A DNA stretch of 64,000 nucleotides. Source: Bacillus sp. AFS073361 (GTDB lineage Bacteria; Bacillota; Bacilli; Bacillales; Cytobacillaceae). The stretch covers positions 41,693-105,692 of the forward strand of contig NZ_NUZU01000005.1 of NCBI RefSeq assembly GCF_002567005.1, given 5' to 3'. This document shows positions 56,562 to 64,000 of this stretch, piece by piece. Every line of letters begins with the position of its first letter. Position 1 is the stretch's first letter. The position numbers and the translations under genes are program-made. A model generated the notes under the pieces. It ran no database searches. It was given only the letters and a program-made list of their open reading frames with translations, and had not been told where the DNA came from.

Positions 56562-57743
56562 ATGTTTTTTCGTTTAATGTACCATGTCGTCTTGCCTATT
56601 TATGTTGTATTTGTGATTTTTTCCTCTACAACGTTGAATAAATCCCAAAACCACTTTTTAATGATTTTACTAGGCATTATTTTTATAATAAGCATTTTTT
56701 GGGAAAGGATATATCCACGCTATTTTATTTATATAGCTGCTATTGAGATCATTTCGTTACTATTGTTTCATTTAACAACCCAGTTGAATTGGTGTTTCTC
56801 CATTTATATTATTTTACTTAGTAAATTCTTATTTCAAATCAGGGGTGTCCTTAAAGGGATTTTTCTTGGTTTTGTCTTGATTGCCTTTTACACATTAATA
56901 AGAATTTCGTATACTCCGGTTGATGCCTATAGCGTACTCGCAGTTGGATCGGACTTCTTAACATCTCTAGCTGTAGTGCTTATCATTCAATACATCATTG
57001 AGACAGAGAGAGCAAAAAATCTCCTCAAAGAAGAGAAGAAACGGGAAGAATTACGTTATCAAGAGGAAAAAATGAAACTCTTAGGAGAAATGGCTGGTGG
57101 CCTCGCACATGAAATTAGGAACCCTTTGACCATTATCCAAGGATTCATCAAACATTCTAAAGAGCATAATTATAATATAAAACCTTGGTATGACTTAATC
57201 CTTAGTGAAGTCAGTAGAATGAATAAGTTAACAGTTGAATTCCTGCAATTTTCAAAACCAAATGTCTCTTTATACCAAACATTTTCCATGCATGAGTGTT
57301 TAAAGAGGGTAATCGTATTAACAGATTCCAAAGCCCGTAGTTCGGGACATCAAATCATATACGCGGATTACAATCCCGATCTGTTTTTACCGATGGACTT
57401 TGATAAAATGGTACAAGTTTTTGTGAATTTAATAAATAATGCCATCCAATCAATGGTTGAAAATGGAGATATTACGATTCGATTATTAAAAGATGAGAAC
57501 AAAGCTGTAGTTGAGATTAGTGATAAGGGTGTAGGTATCGAGGATACAAATCTGGAGAAAATCTTTAGTCCTTTCTATACAACGAAATCTGATGGAACGG
57601 GGTTAGGGCTTTCTATTTGTCAGAAAATTATTCAGGATCATGGAGGAACGATTAAGGTGACTAGTATCCCAAATCAAGGAACTAAATTCACCATTTGTTT
57701 TCCTTTAAAAAATGAATATCACGAAACTCATGCGGTAAAGTAG
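56562..57743 (+). CDS. Membrane sensor histidine kinase, orphan (Kin-like)
   Basis: 393-aa kinase with about five or six N-terminal membrane helices (residues 5-145) and no large external domain. A short coiled linker leads to the HisKA H-box AGGLAHEIRNPLTIIQGF (His 183). The HATPase domain has N-box NLINNAIQSM, G1 DKGVGI, F-box FSPFYTTKSDGTGLGL. No response regulator gene is adjacent. The layout resembles the membrane kinases of the Bacillus sporulation phosphorelay (KinB type), which are also orphans; that role is inference. The ATG follows GGAGAG. Confidence 0.85.
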   Translation: MFFRLMYHVVLPIYVVFVIFSSTTLNKSQNHFLMILLGIIFIISIFWERIYPRYFIYIAAIEIISLLLFHLTTQLNWCFSIYIILLSKFLFQIRGVLKGIFLGFVLIAFYTLIRISYTPVDAYSVLAVGSDFLTSLAVVLIIQYIIETERAKNLLKEEKKREELRYQEEKMKLLGEMAGGLAHEIRNPLTIIQGFIKHSKEHNYNIKPWYDLILSEVSRMNKLTVEFLQFSKPNVSLYQTFSMHECLKRVIVLTDSKARSSGHQIIYADYNPDLFLPMDFDKMVQVFVNLINNAIQSMVENGDITIRLLKDENKAVVEISDKGVGIEDTNLEKIFSPFYTTKSDGTGLGLSICQKIIQDHGGTIKVTSIPNQGTKFTICFPLKNEYHETHAVK

Positions 57744-57796
57744 AGGTTGCTGTTTTAAAGGCTATTTCATTTGGAACAGAGAGAGAAGGTGGCTTT

Positions 57797-58552
57797 ATGA
57801 AATCAAATGATCAATTCACAGGAAAAGCAGAGGTATATGCAAAATATCGTCCCAGCTACCCCCCTGAATATATTGAATATATAATTTCTAAAGCTGGTTT
57901 AAATGAGGATAGTATTATTGCAGATATTGGCTCGGGAACCGGAATATTAAGTGGGCAGCTTATTGATAGGGGATTTACTGTAATTGGAGTGGAGCCAAAT
58001 GATGATATGAGGACAGTTGCAGAACAAGCTTTGAAGACGGATTCCCGTTTTATTTCGATTAAGGGTACGGCTGAAAACACAAGTTTAACTGATAATAGTA
58101 TAAATCTAGTTACCGTAGCACAAGCATTTCATTGGTTCGACATGGAGCCATTCAAATTGGAATGTCAACGGATTTTACATCAAGATGGAAAAGTTGCTCT
58201 TGTCTGGAATAGCCGGGATGGGTCAAGCGATATAAACAAGGAAAGTGCAGAGGTTTGCCAAAGGTACTGCCCAAATTTTAAAGGATTTAGCGGTGGTATG
58301 GAGGAAACTCCGATTGCATTTCAGCAATTTTTTAAAGATGGAAAGTATGATTTAAAGTTCTTTCACAATGACCTGCAATTTAATTTAAATGGATTTTTGG
58401 GACGATACTTATCCGCTTCATATTCCCCCAAAAAAACCGATGAGGAATATCATCCCTTCCTTACAGCATTATCAAATCTATTTTCCAGATATAGCAATAG
58501 TGGGCAAATAGTTATTCCAAATATCACAAGGAGCTATCTAGGTATAGTGTAA
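57797..58552 (+). CDS. SAM-dependent methyltransferase, class I
   Basis: 251-aa cytoplasmic methyltransferase. The SAM-binding motif I is ADIGSGTGILSGQLIDRG (near residue 42-60), with VEPNDDMRTVAEQA and a motif IV-like VTVAQAFHWFDMEPF. The family (Methyltransferase 11/UbiE-like) is clear but the substrate is not. The ATG follows AGAAGGTGG, 53 bases after the histidine kinase gene, so the two may share a transcript. Confidence 0.85.
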   Translation: MKSNDQFTGKAEVYAKYRPSYPPEYIEYIISKAGLNEDSIIADIGSGTGILSGQLIDRGFTVIGVEPNDDMRTVAEQALKTDSRFISIKGTAENTSLTDNSINLVTVAQAFHWFDMEPFKLECQRILHQDGKVALVWNSRDGSSDINKESAEVCQRYCPNFKGFSGGMEETPIAFQQFFKDGKYDLKFFHNDLQFNLNGFLGRYLSASYSPKKTDEEYHPFLTALSNLFSRYSNSGQIVIPNITRSYLGIV

Positions 58553-58601
58553 TTGCTTAACAATTTGTCTCCGAACAACATTTTTACCTAATTAGGGTAG
58601 T

Positions 58602-58640
58602 GAAACAGGTCACGTAGAAGAAGACTACGTGACCTGTTTC
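58602..58640. terminator. Long perfect hairpin between convergent genes
   Basis: Sixteen-bp perfect arms GAAACAGGTCACGTAG / CTACGTGACCTGTTTC with a seven-base loop. It lies between the methyltransferase (+) and the LysR gene (-), so it could end transcripts in both directions, although neither side has a strong T-run. Confidence 0.65.
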
Positions 58641-58647
58641 ACCTCTT

Positions 58648-59532
58648 TCAATTGTGTTTCCAATCGATTTTTTCGATAAAATTGACAAACGCCTTAACAA
58701 CATTCCACTCCATAGCTTCTTTATGGTAATACATCCACGTTCTTCGCAAAATTGAATTTCCTTCTTGGTCTTTTAAATTGATTTTGTATATGTCTTCTAT
58801 CCCTTTGAGTACTCTGCTAGACAAAATGCAATATCCTAAACCATTTAAAACCATTTCCTTACAGGGGTCTACTTGATCGACTTCTATACTTATAAAGGGG
58901 GCTTGCGCAAAATTTTCTGCCCACCAATGATCAATGAGTGATTTTAATAGGTAGTCCCCTCGATATTCGATTCTAGGAAGACGAGGCAGGTCCTTCATAT
59001 TAAATTCATTTTTTGAAGCAATGCAAATAGTTTCCTCAAACAATTGATGTTTCGATAATCCCCGCCAGCCATAATCTCCACGAACAAAGCTGATATGAAC
59101 GTCTTTATTATGAATAAGTTGAGTTACGTCTCTGCTCCATCCCGTCGTTACTTTGAATTCCACATGTGGATATTGCATTTTAAATAATTTCAAAATATAG
59201 GGAAGTTCGTAATTCGCGAAAAAGTTGGAAACCCCCAATTTCAACGTACCTACCACTTGGTCACTTTCGTGATTACTCATATTTTGGACATTTTCTTTTA
59301 TCTTTTCATAATGTGCTAATGCCTCCTCAGCACAATGAACAAGGTATTCTCCTTGTGGGGTAAAATGCACTCCCCTGCTTTCACGGGTTACGATTTTTAC
59401 GCCTAGTTCTTCCTGCATATGCTTTAATCGAGTCGTTAATGCGGGTTGAGTAAGAAATAAGAGGCGGGCTGTTTTTGTTAAATTCTTTTGATGATAAAGC
59501 ACCTTTAGTATTTCCCAGTCACGGTAATCCAT
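58648..59532 (-). CDS. LysR-family regulator similar to CcpC
   Basis: 294-aa transcription factor. The N-terminal helix-turn-helix has WEILKVLYHQKNLTKTARLLFLTQPALTTRLKHMQ; the C-terminal co-inducer domain has TGWSRDVTQLIHNKDVHI, RGDYGWRG, HWWAENF and VDQVDPCKEMVLNGLGYCIL. These blocks resemble B. subtilis CcpC, the citrate-responsive repressor of TCA-branch genes. It is transcribed away from odhAB with a CcpC-type box between them. The ATG at 59532 has GGGTGG just upstream; an in-frame ATG at 59544 is the alternative. The effector (citrate or other) is not known. Confidence 0.82.
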   Translation of the reverse strand: MDYRDWEILKVLYHQKNLTKTARLLFLTQPALTTRLKHMQEELGVKIVTRESRGVHFTPQGEYLVHCAEEALAHYEKIKENVQNMSNHESDQVVGTLKLGVSNFFANYELPYILKLFKMQYPHVEFKVTTGWSRDVTQLIHNKDVHISFVRGDYGWRGLSKHQLFEETICIASKNEFNMKDLPRLPRIEYRGDYLLKSLIDHWWAENFAQAPFISIEVDQVDPCKEMVLNGLGYCILSSRVLKGIEDIYKINLKDQEGNSILRRTWMYYHKEAMEWNVVKAFVNFIEKIDWKHN

Positions 59533-59551
59533 TTTTCCACCCATCTATCTG

Positions 59552-59581
59552 ATATTAATATTTTTTATAAGTTAATATTAT
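59552..59581. promoter_or_regulatory. CcpC-type operator between the LysR gene and odhA
   Basis: ATAA-GTTAATA-TTAT (59567-59581) is an exact ATAA-N7-TTAT dyad, the known CcpC recognition element. A wider inverted repeat ATATTAA-N13-TTAATAT (59552-59558, 59572-59578) overlaps it. It lies about 20-35 bases from the LysR start and 120 bases from odhA. Confidence 0.6.
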
Positions 59582-59700
59582 TTTTTAGCATTTTATTTAT
59601 TTCAATTATTACATTATCCTTAACCTTAAGCAATTGAAAATTACTTACTAAATAATCTGAAACAGAACATATAAGTAACACAACATTGGGGGAATTGTGA

Positions 59701-62592
59701 ATGGGAGTACAGAAGAACCAGCATAATCCATGGAGGAAATTCAATGGTCCAAACCTTGGCTATGTTATTGAACAATACGAGCGGTATACAAACGGAGAAG
59801 AATTGATTGATCCAAAATTAAGAGAGCTTTTTCTAAAATGGGGCTCACCTTTGTCTTTTGAGTCAAGACATACCGAAGAATACCCTAATAATGATTCTTT
59901 CAATCCTAATAATTCTACAAATATACAGATAGTACTGAAAGTGGTAAAGCTGCTTGAGAACATTCGTTCTAACGGTCATTTAGAGGCAAACATGAACCCA
60001 CTAGAGGGGAATGTGCAAAATCAAGAGTTGTTTCATCCAGAAAAACATGGGGTAAGTGAGGAAGAGCTGAAAGCGATTCCAGCCAAACTAGTTTGGGAGG
60101 AGGCCCCGGCAGGAATACAAACGGCATGGGATGCGATCAACCATTTAAAGGATATTTATACCTCCACACTAGCCTTTGAATTTAACCACGTGCACCATAT
60201 GGATGAACAATCATGGTTGACTCAAATGGTGGAAACAGGTTCCTTGCATCGATCCTTATCAAAAGAAGAACAAAAAAACTTGCTTCAGGGTTTGACAGAG
60301 GTAGAGGGATTTGAACAATTTTTGCATAAAACCTTTGTCGGTCAGAAGAGATTCTCCATTGAGGGCGTTGACATGCTAGTACCGATGCTGAATGAGGCCG
60401 TGCACGAAGGTGTCGAGGATGGAGCACGTAATGTCGTGATTGGAATGGCGCATCGCGGCCGCTTAAGTGTTCTTGCGCATGTGTTAAACAAACCATACAG
60501 CAAGATGTTCTCTGAATTTCTACATTCGTCCGCTAAACAACAAGGTCCTTCAGAAGATTTAGTCGATATTAGTGAGGGCTGGACAGGAGATGTGAAATAT
60601 CATTTAGGCCGGAATCGTTTCATGGAAGGCCCCGGGAATGTTCGAGCGCGGATTACCTTAGCGAATAATCCGAGTCATCTTGAGTTTGTTGATCCGGTAG
60701 TTGAAGGTTTTGCGAGAGCGGCCCAAGAAGAACGGAAGAATGCCGGTTACCCTAAGCAGGATGTTACGAGGTCGTTTGCGATTTTGGTCCATGGTGATGC
60801 AGCTTTTCCGGGTCAGGGAATTGTAGCGGAGACCTTGAATTTAAGCGGGTTAAAAGGATATCGAACGGGTGGAACCATCCATATCATTGCCAACAACATG
60901 GTAGGCTTTACAACCGATAGCCACGATTCACGTTCGACGAGATATTCGAGTGACTTAGCAAAAGGATTTGAGATTCCGATTGTCCATGTCAATGCGGATG
61001 ACCCTGAAGCATGTCTGGCCGCTGTTCGTTTGGCTTATCAGTACCGCGCTCGTTTCCAAAAGGACTTTTTGATTGATTTGGTTGGATATCGTCGATTTGG
61101 CCACAATGAAATGGACGATCCAGCGGTTACTCAGCCACAGGTATATAAAAAAATTGTGAACCATCCAACTGTAAGAGCAGTGTATGCTAAACAGTTGCAA
61201 AATAGGGGCATTCTCAATCAAGCTGAAGTTGAGGAAATGAATCGCAGTGTGCAAGATATGTTAAAAGTGGAGTTTGAAAAAGTATCAGATAAGACGCAAA
61301 GTGAACCTCCAGCAGAAGTAGAAGTTCCAATGGTAATTGCCAAAGGAATTCCACAGTTGGAAACAAGCGTGCCACTTGATACACTTCGTGAAATAAACCA
61401 AGATTTACTGAAATGGCCGGAAGGTTTTCATGTATATCCAAAATTAAAGCGGATTTTAGAGCGTCGTGATCAGGCATTAGAAGTTAATGGGAAAGTAGAA
61501 TGGGCGGTAGCAGAAGTGCTGGCATTTGCGTCGATGTTAAAAGATGGTACACCAATTCGTCTAACCGGCCAAGATTCTGAGCGTGGAACGTTTGCACAGC
61601 GGCACATTGTGCTCCACGATGCGGAAACCAATGAAACGTATTCACCATTGCATCATCTTCCGCAAGCACGAGCTTCGTTTGCGGTTCATAATAGCCCGCT
61701 GTCAGAAGCAGCTGTTGTAGGTTTTGAATATGGATACAATGTATTTGCTCCTGAAACACTTGTCATGTGGGAAGCTCAATATGGCGACTTTGCCAACACG
61801 GCACAGCCGCTCTATGATCAATTTGTTTCATCTGCAAGGGCAAAATGGGGACAAAAATCAGGCCTAATTCTCCTGTTGCCTCATGGGTATGAAGGCCAAG
61901 GTCCGGAGCATTCAAGTGCCCGCCCTGAACGGTTTTTACAGTTAGCTGCTGAAAACAACTGGACGGTGGCCAACCTGACAAGTGCGGCCCAATATTTTCA
62001 TATACTACGCCGTCAAGCTGCCATCTTAGGATCAGAGTTTGTTCGACCATTGGTGATTATGACGCCAAAGAGTCTGCTCCGCCACCCGCTAGTTGCTTCT
62101 ACTGGTACTGCACTAAGCGAAGGTCATTTCCAAACGGTTTTGGAACAGCCTGAACTCGGAAAAGTGACAGAAAAGGTAAAGCGTTTAGTGTTAACAACGG
62201 GTAAGATGGCCATTGATCTGGCTGTTGGAATAGACTCACAGAAAGAAAATCGAAACCTAGAAGAGGTTCACATCGCTCGAATTGAACAATTGTATCCATT
62301 TCCTGAGGAAAAAGTAGAAGCCATCATAAAGCGTTATCCTAACTTGAAAGAAATTGTTTGGGTGCAGGAAGAACCGAAAAATATGGGTGCGTGGCATTAT
62401 ATCGCTCCAACTCTCTTTGAACTTGCTTCTGGCAGACTGACTGTTGGTTACATTGGACGTCGTGAACGTTCAAGCACAGCAGGAGGCGATCCAGCCGTTC
62501 ATAAGAAAGAACAAGAACGGATTATCCAACAAGCTCTGAACTATATTGAGTCTAATAGATTCTCAGAAACAAGAAAGAGAACTAGTTACTAA
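59701..62592 (+). CDS. odhA: 2-oxoglutarate dehydrogenase E1 component
   Basis: 963-aa thiamine-dependent E1 of the 2-oxoglutarate dehydrogenase complex, the NAD-linked TCA step to succinyl-CoA. Motifs are [18 protein letters not shown] (near 246), TPP-binding [32 protein letters not shown] and, in the pyrimidine-binding half, [25 protein letters not shown] split over residues 675-700. The N terminus ([19 protein letters not shown]) is the Bacillus form. The ATG follows GGGGGAA. odhB follows after 79 bases. Length is slightly above B. subtilis OdhA. Confidence 0.96.
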   Translation: MGVQKNQHNPWRKFNGPNLGYVIEQYERYTNGEELIDPKLRELFLKWGSPLSFESRHTEEYPNNDSFNPNNSTNIQIVLKVVKLLENIRSNGHLEANMNPLEGNVQNQELFHPEKHGVSEEELKAIPAKLVWEEAPAGIQTAWDAINHLKDIYTSTLAFEFNHVHHMDEQSWLTQMVETGSLHRSLSKEEQKNLLQGLTEVEGFEQFLHKTFVGQKRFSIEGVDMLVPMLNEAVHEGVEDGARNVVIGMAHRGRLSVLAHVLNKPYSKMFSEFLHSSAKQQGPSEDLVDISEGWTGDVKYHLGRNRFMEGPGNVRARITLANNPSHLEFVDPVVEGFARAAQEERKNAGYPKQDVTRSFAILVHGDAAFPGQGIVAETLNLSGLKGYRTGGTIHIIANNMVGFTTDSHDSRSTRYSSDLAKGFEIPIVHVNADDPEACLAAVRLAYQYRARFQKDFLIDLVGYRRFGHNEMDDPAVTQPQVYKKIVNHPTVRAVYAKQLQNRGILNQAEVEEMNRSVQDMLKVEFEKVSDKTQSEPPAEVEVPMVIAKGIPQLETSVPLDTLREINQDLLKWPEGFHVYPKLKRILERRDQALEVNGKVEWAVAEVLAFASMLKDGTPIRLTGQDSERGTFAQRHIVLHDAETNETYSPLHHLPQARASFAVHNSPLSEAAVVGFEYGYNVFAPETLVMWEAQYGDFANTAQPLYDQFVSSARAKWGQKSGLILLLPHGYEGQGPEHSSARPERFLQLAAENNWTVANLTSAAQYFHILRRQAAILGSEFVRPLVIMTPKSLLRHPLVASTGTALSEGHFQTVLEQPELGKVTEKVKRLVLTTGKMAIDLAVGIDSQKENRNLEEVHIARIEQLYPFPEEKVEAIIKRYPNLKEIVWVQEEPKNMGAWHYIAPTLFELASGRLTVGYIGRRERSSTAGGDPAVHKKEQERIIQQALNYIESNRFSETRKRTSY

Positions 62593-62671
62593 TTGCATTT
62601 AAGGAAAATAATTTAAGTAGAAATACTAACTTAATAGGGGAATTACCAACAAACATAGGAGGATACACCAC

Positions 62672-63928
62672 ATGATTGAAATCAAAGTACCAGAACTGGC
62701 AGAATCCATTACAGAAGGAACTATTGCTCAATGGCTCATTAATATTGGTGACAAAGTAACCAAAGGGGATAGTGTTGTTGAGTTGGAAACTGATAAAGTT
62801 AATATAGAATTAAATGCCGAATACTCAGGTGTAGTTACCAAGGTTTTAAAAGGGCCTGGCGATATCGTCGAAGTAGGCGATGTTATTGCGATTATCGAAG
62901 AGAATGAGAATGCAGCTACTGTAGCCAATTCATCTGTTCCAGCAGCTCCGGAAAAATCAGCTGAAGTAGGAACCTTTAATCAACAAAGCACCCAAGCTGA
63001 GCAAGAACTTCCGAAAGCTGCAAGCCCGATTGCTTCACCAGCGGCAAGAAAATTGGCCAGAGAATTGGGAATCGATTTAGCGCAAGTAAGCAGCAGGGAT
63101 CCACTTGGCAGAATTAGACCAGAGGATGTAAAAGCATACACTCCGGCACCTTCAGTTAAAGAAGAGGCTAAGTTGGAAAAAATTAGCTCAAAACCAGCCG
63201 TACAACAAATAGATGAAGAGTTTGACAAACCAGTTGAACGGGTGAAAATGTCCCGCCGGCGTCAAACCATCGCTAAACGTCTAGTAGAAGTCCAGCATAC
63301 AGCAGCGATGTTAACCACTTTTAACGAAGTCGATATGTCGGCCGTTATGGATTTACGCAATCAGCGGAAAGATGCCTTTTATGAAAAACATGGTGTCCGT
63401 CTGGGATTCATGTCATTCTTTACCAAAGCTGTAGTCTCAGCTTTAAAGCAATTCCCGCTTTTAAATGCCGAAATACAAGGCGATGAATTGATTATCAAGA
63501 AGTTCTATGATATCGGTATTGCTGTTGCAGCACCAGAGGGCTTGGTCGTCCCGGTTGTCCGCGGTGCGAACCAGAAAAACTTTGCCGAAATCGAACAGGA
63601 TATCAGTAATCTTGGTAAAAAAGCTCGTGATAATGCCCTTACGTTAAATGATTTGCAAGGTGGAACATTTACCATTACAAACGGTGGAGTTTTCGGTTCG
63701 TTAATGTCAACGCCAATCTTGAATAGCCCGCAAGTAGGGATTCTCGGAATGCATAAAATCCAAACAAGACCAATTGCGATTGATAAGGAGCGAATGGAAA
63801 ACCGCCCGATGATGTATATCGCCTTGTCATACGATCATCGAATTGTAGATGGAAAAGAGGCTGTTAGCTTCTTGGCGACAGTCAAAGAATTATTGGAAGA
63901 TCCACACTCGTTATTATTAGAAGGGTAA
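62672..63928 (+). CDS. odhB: Dihydrolipoyllysine-residue succinyltransferase (E2)
   Basis: 418-aa E2 core of the 2-oxoglutarate dehydrogenase complex. One lipoyl domain (residues 1-77; lipoyl Lys 42 in [11 protein letters not shown]), a proline/alanine linker, an E1/E3-binding domain ([18 protein letters not shown]...GRIRPEDV) and a catalytic domain with [16 protein letters not shown] and active-site His in SYDHRIVDG. The ATG follows TAGGAGG. E3 is not in this window; in Bacilli it is shared with pyruvate dehydrogenase (pdhD). Confidence 0.97.
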   Translation: MIEIKVPELAESITEGTIAQWLINIGDKVTKGDSVVELETDKVNIELNAEYSGVVTKVLKGPGDIVEVGDVIAIIEENENAATVANSSVPAAPEKSAEVGTFNQQSTQAEQELPKAASPIASPAARKLARELGIDLAQVSSRDPLGRIRPEDVKAYTPAPSVKEEAKLEKISSKPAVQQIDEEFDKPVERVKMSRRRQTIAKRLVEVQHTAAMLTTFNEVDMSAVMDLRNQRKDAFYEKHGVRLGFMSFFTKAVVSALKQFPLLNAEIQGDELIIKKFYDIGIAVAAPEGLVVPVVRGANQKNFAEIEQDISNLGKKARDNALTLNDLQGGTFTITNGGVFGSLMSTPILNSPQVGILGMHKIQTRPIAIDKERMENRPMMYIALSYDHRIVDGKEAVSFLATVKELLEDPHSLLLEG

Positions 63929-64000
63929 GAGTTTCAAAGGATTCATAAATATTGTTTCTCAGACTGTCGACAAATCCGAAGGATTTCGGGTTTTAAATCG
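63929..64000. other. Downstream end of odhB with a short hairpin, cut by the window
   Basis: AAATCC-GAA-GGATTT forms a small hairpin at about 63972-63986, followed by CGGGTTTT. It may be a weak odhB terminator or part of a dispersed sequence continuing beyond the window. Confidence 0.3.

Noticed and set aside
63960..64000. End of window as the start of a mobile element
   Set aside because: Only a short hairpin and 14 further bases are visible, too little to support an element call.

Overview
This window is chromosomal DNA of an endospore-forming, AT-rich, Gram-positive bacterium of the family Bacillaceae. The order of genes from polC to cotE follows the Bacillus subtilis map, and there is dense sporulation content (spoVFA/B, spoIIIE, spoVS, cotE, tepA/ylzJ context). 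Strong AGGAGG-type ribosome binding sites, frequent TTG/GTG starts and a GC-rich intergenic repeat type common in Bacillus relatives fit this. A genus such as Neobacillus or Mesobacillus is possible, but that is inference. No phage, IS element, CRISPR array, rRNA or tRNA gene was found.

Layout. (1) 1-3918: 3' nine-tenths of polC. (2) 3950-14250: the translation/transcription superoperon rimP-nusA-rnpM(ylxR)-ylxQ-infB-ylxP-rbfA-truB-ribF, then rpsO and pnp, with leader hairpins before rimP, between rbfA and truB, and before rpsO. (3) 14363-22190: envelope and sporulation genes (ylxY, mlpA, ymxH), dipicolinate synthase (spoVFA/B) and the aspartate-to-diaminopimelate pathway (asd, dapG, dapA), which feeds both peptidoglycan and spore DPA. 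(4) 22499-27733: RNase J2, TepA protease-like protein, YlzJ and the SpoIIIE/FtsK translocase. (5) 28031-33660: a GntR/UTRA regulator followed by a complete BMP-type nucleoside ABC importer. (6) 33859-42677: paired M16 peptidases, EF-P-modifying reductase YmfI, YmfJ, YmfK, RodZ, PgsA, CinA and RecA. (7) 43128-52031: RNase Y, YmdB, SpoVS, a 2-oxoacid:ferredoxin oxidoreductase (korAB), MiaB, RicA (YmcA) and CotE. (8) 52126-58552: the synteny with B. subtilis breaks after cotE (mutS/mutL are absent). In their place is a set of accessory genes: a 66-aa orphan, an acetyltransferase, a kinase-like protein, a flavin reductase, a YlmA-type ABC ATPase, a YtkA-SCO copper protein, a tautomerase, an orphan histidine kinase and a methyltransferase. 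(9) 58648-63928: a CcpC-like LysR regulator divergent from odhA-odhB.

The genes serve a few connected jobs: ribosome assembly and RNA turnover (RbfA, RimP, TruB, PNPase, RNase J2, RNase Y, RicA); lysine/DAP/DPA supply for wall and spore; chromosome maintenance (PolC, SpoIIIE, RecA under a LexA box); and the 2-oxoglutarate node, where a ferredoxin-linked enzyme (korAB, with a cre-like site) and the NAD-linked complex (odhAB, with a CcpC-type site) coexist.

No clearly undescribed multi-gene system is visible. The most interesting leads are regulatory: the ATAA-N7-TTAT site between the CcpC-like regulator and odhA, the dispersed terminal-inverted-repeat element at three loci, an inverted repeat that can mask the ymfJ ribosome binding site, several leader or intercistronic hairpins, and a SCO protein with a CX5CP motif. 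All calls come from reading the sequence and recalling protein families; no database search was run.
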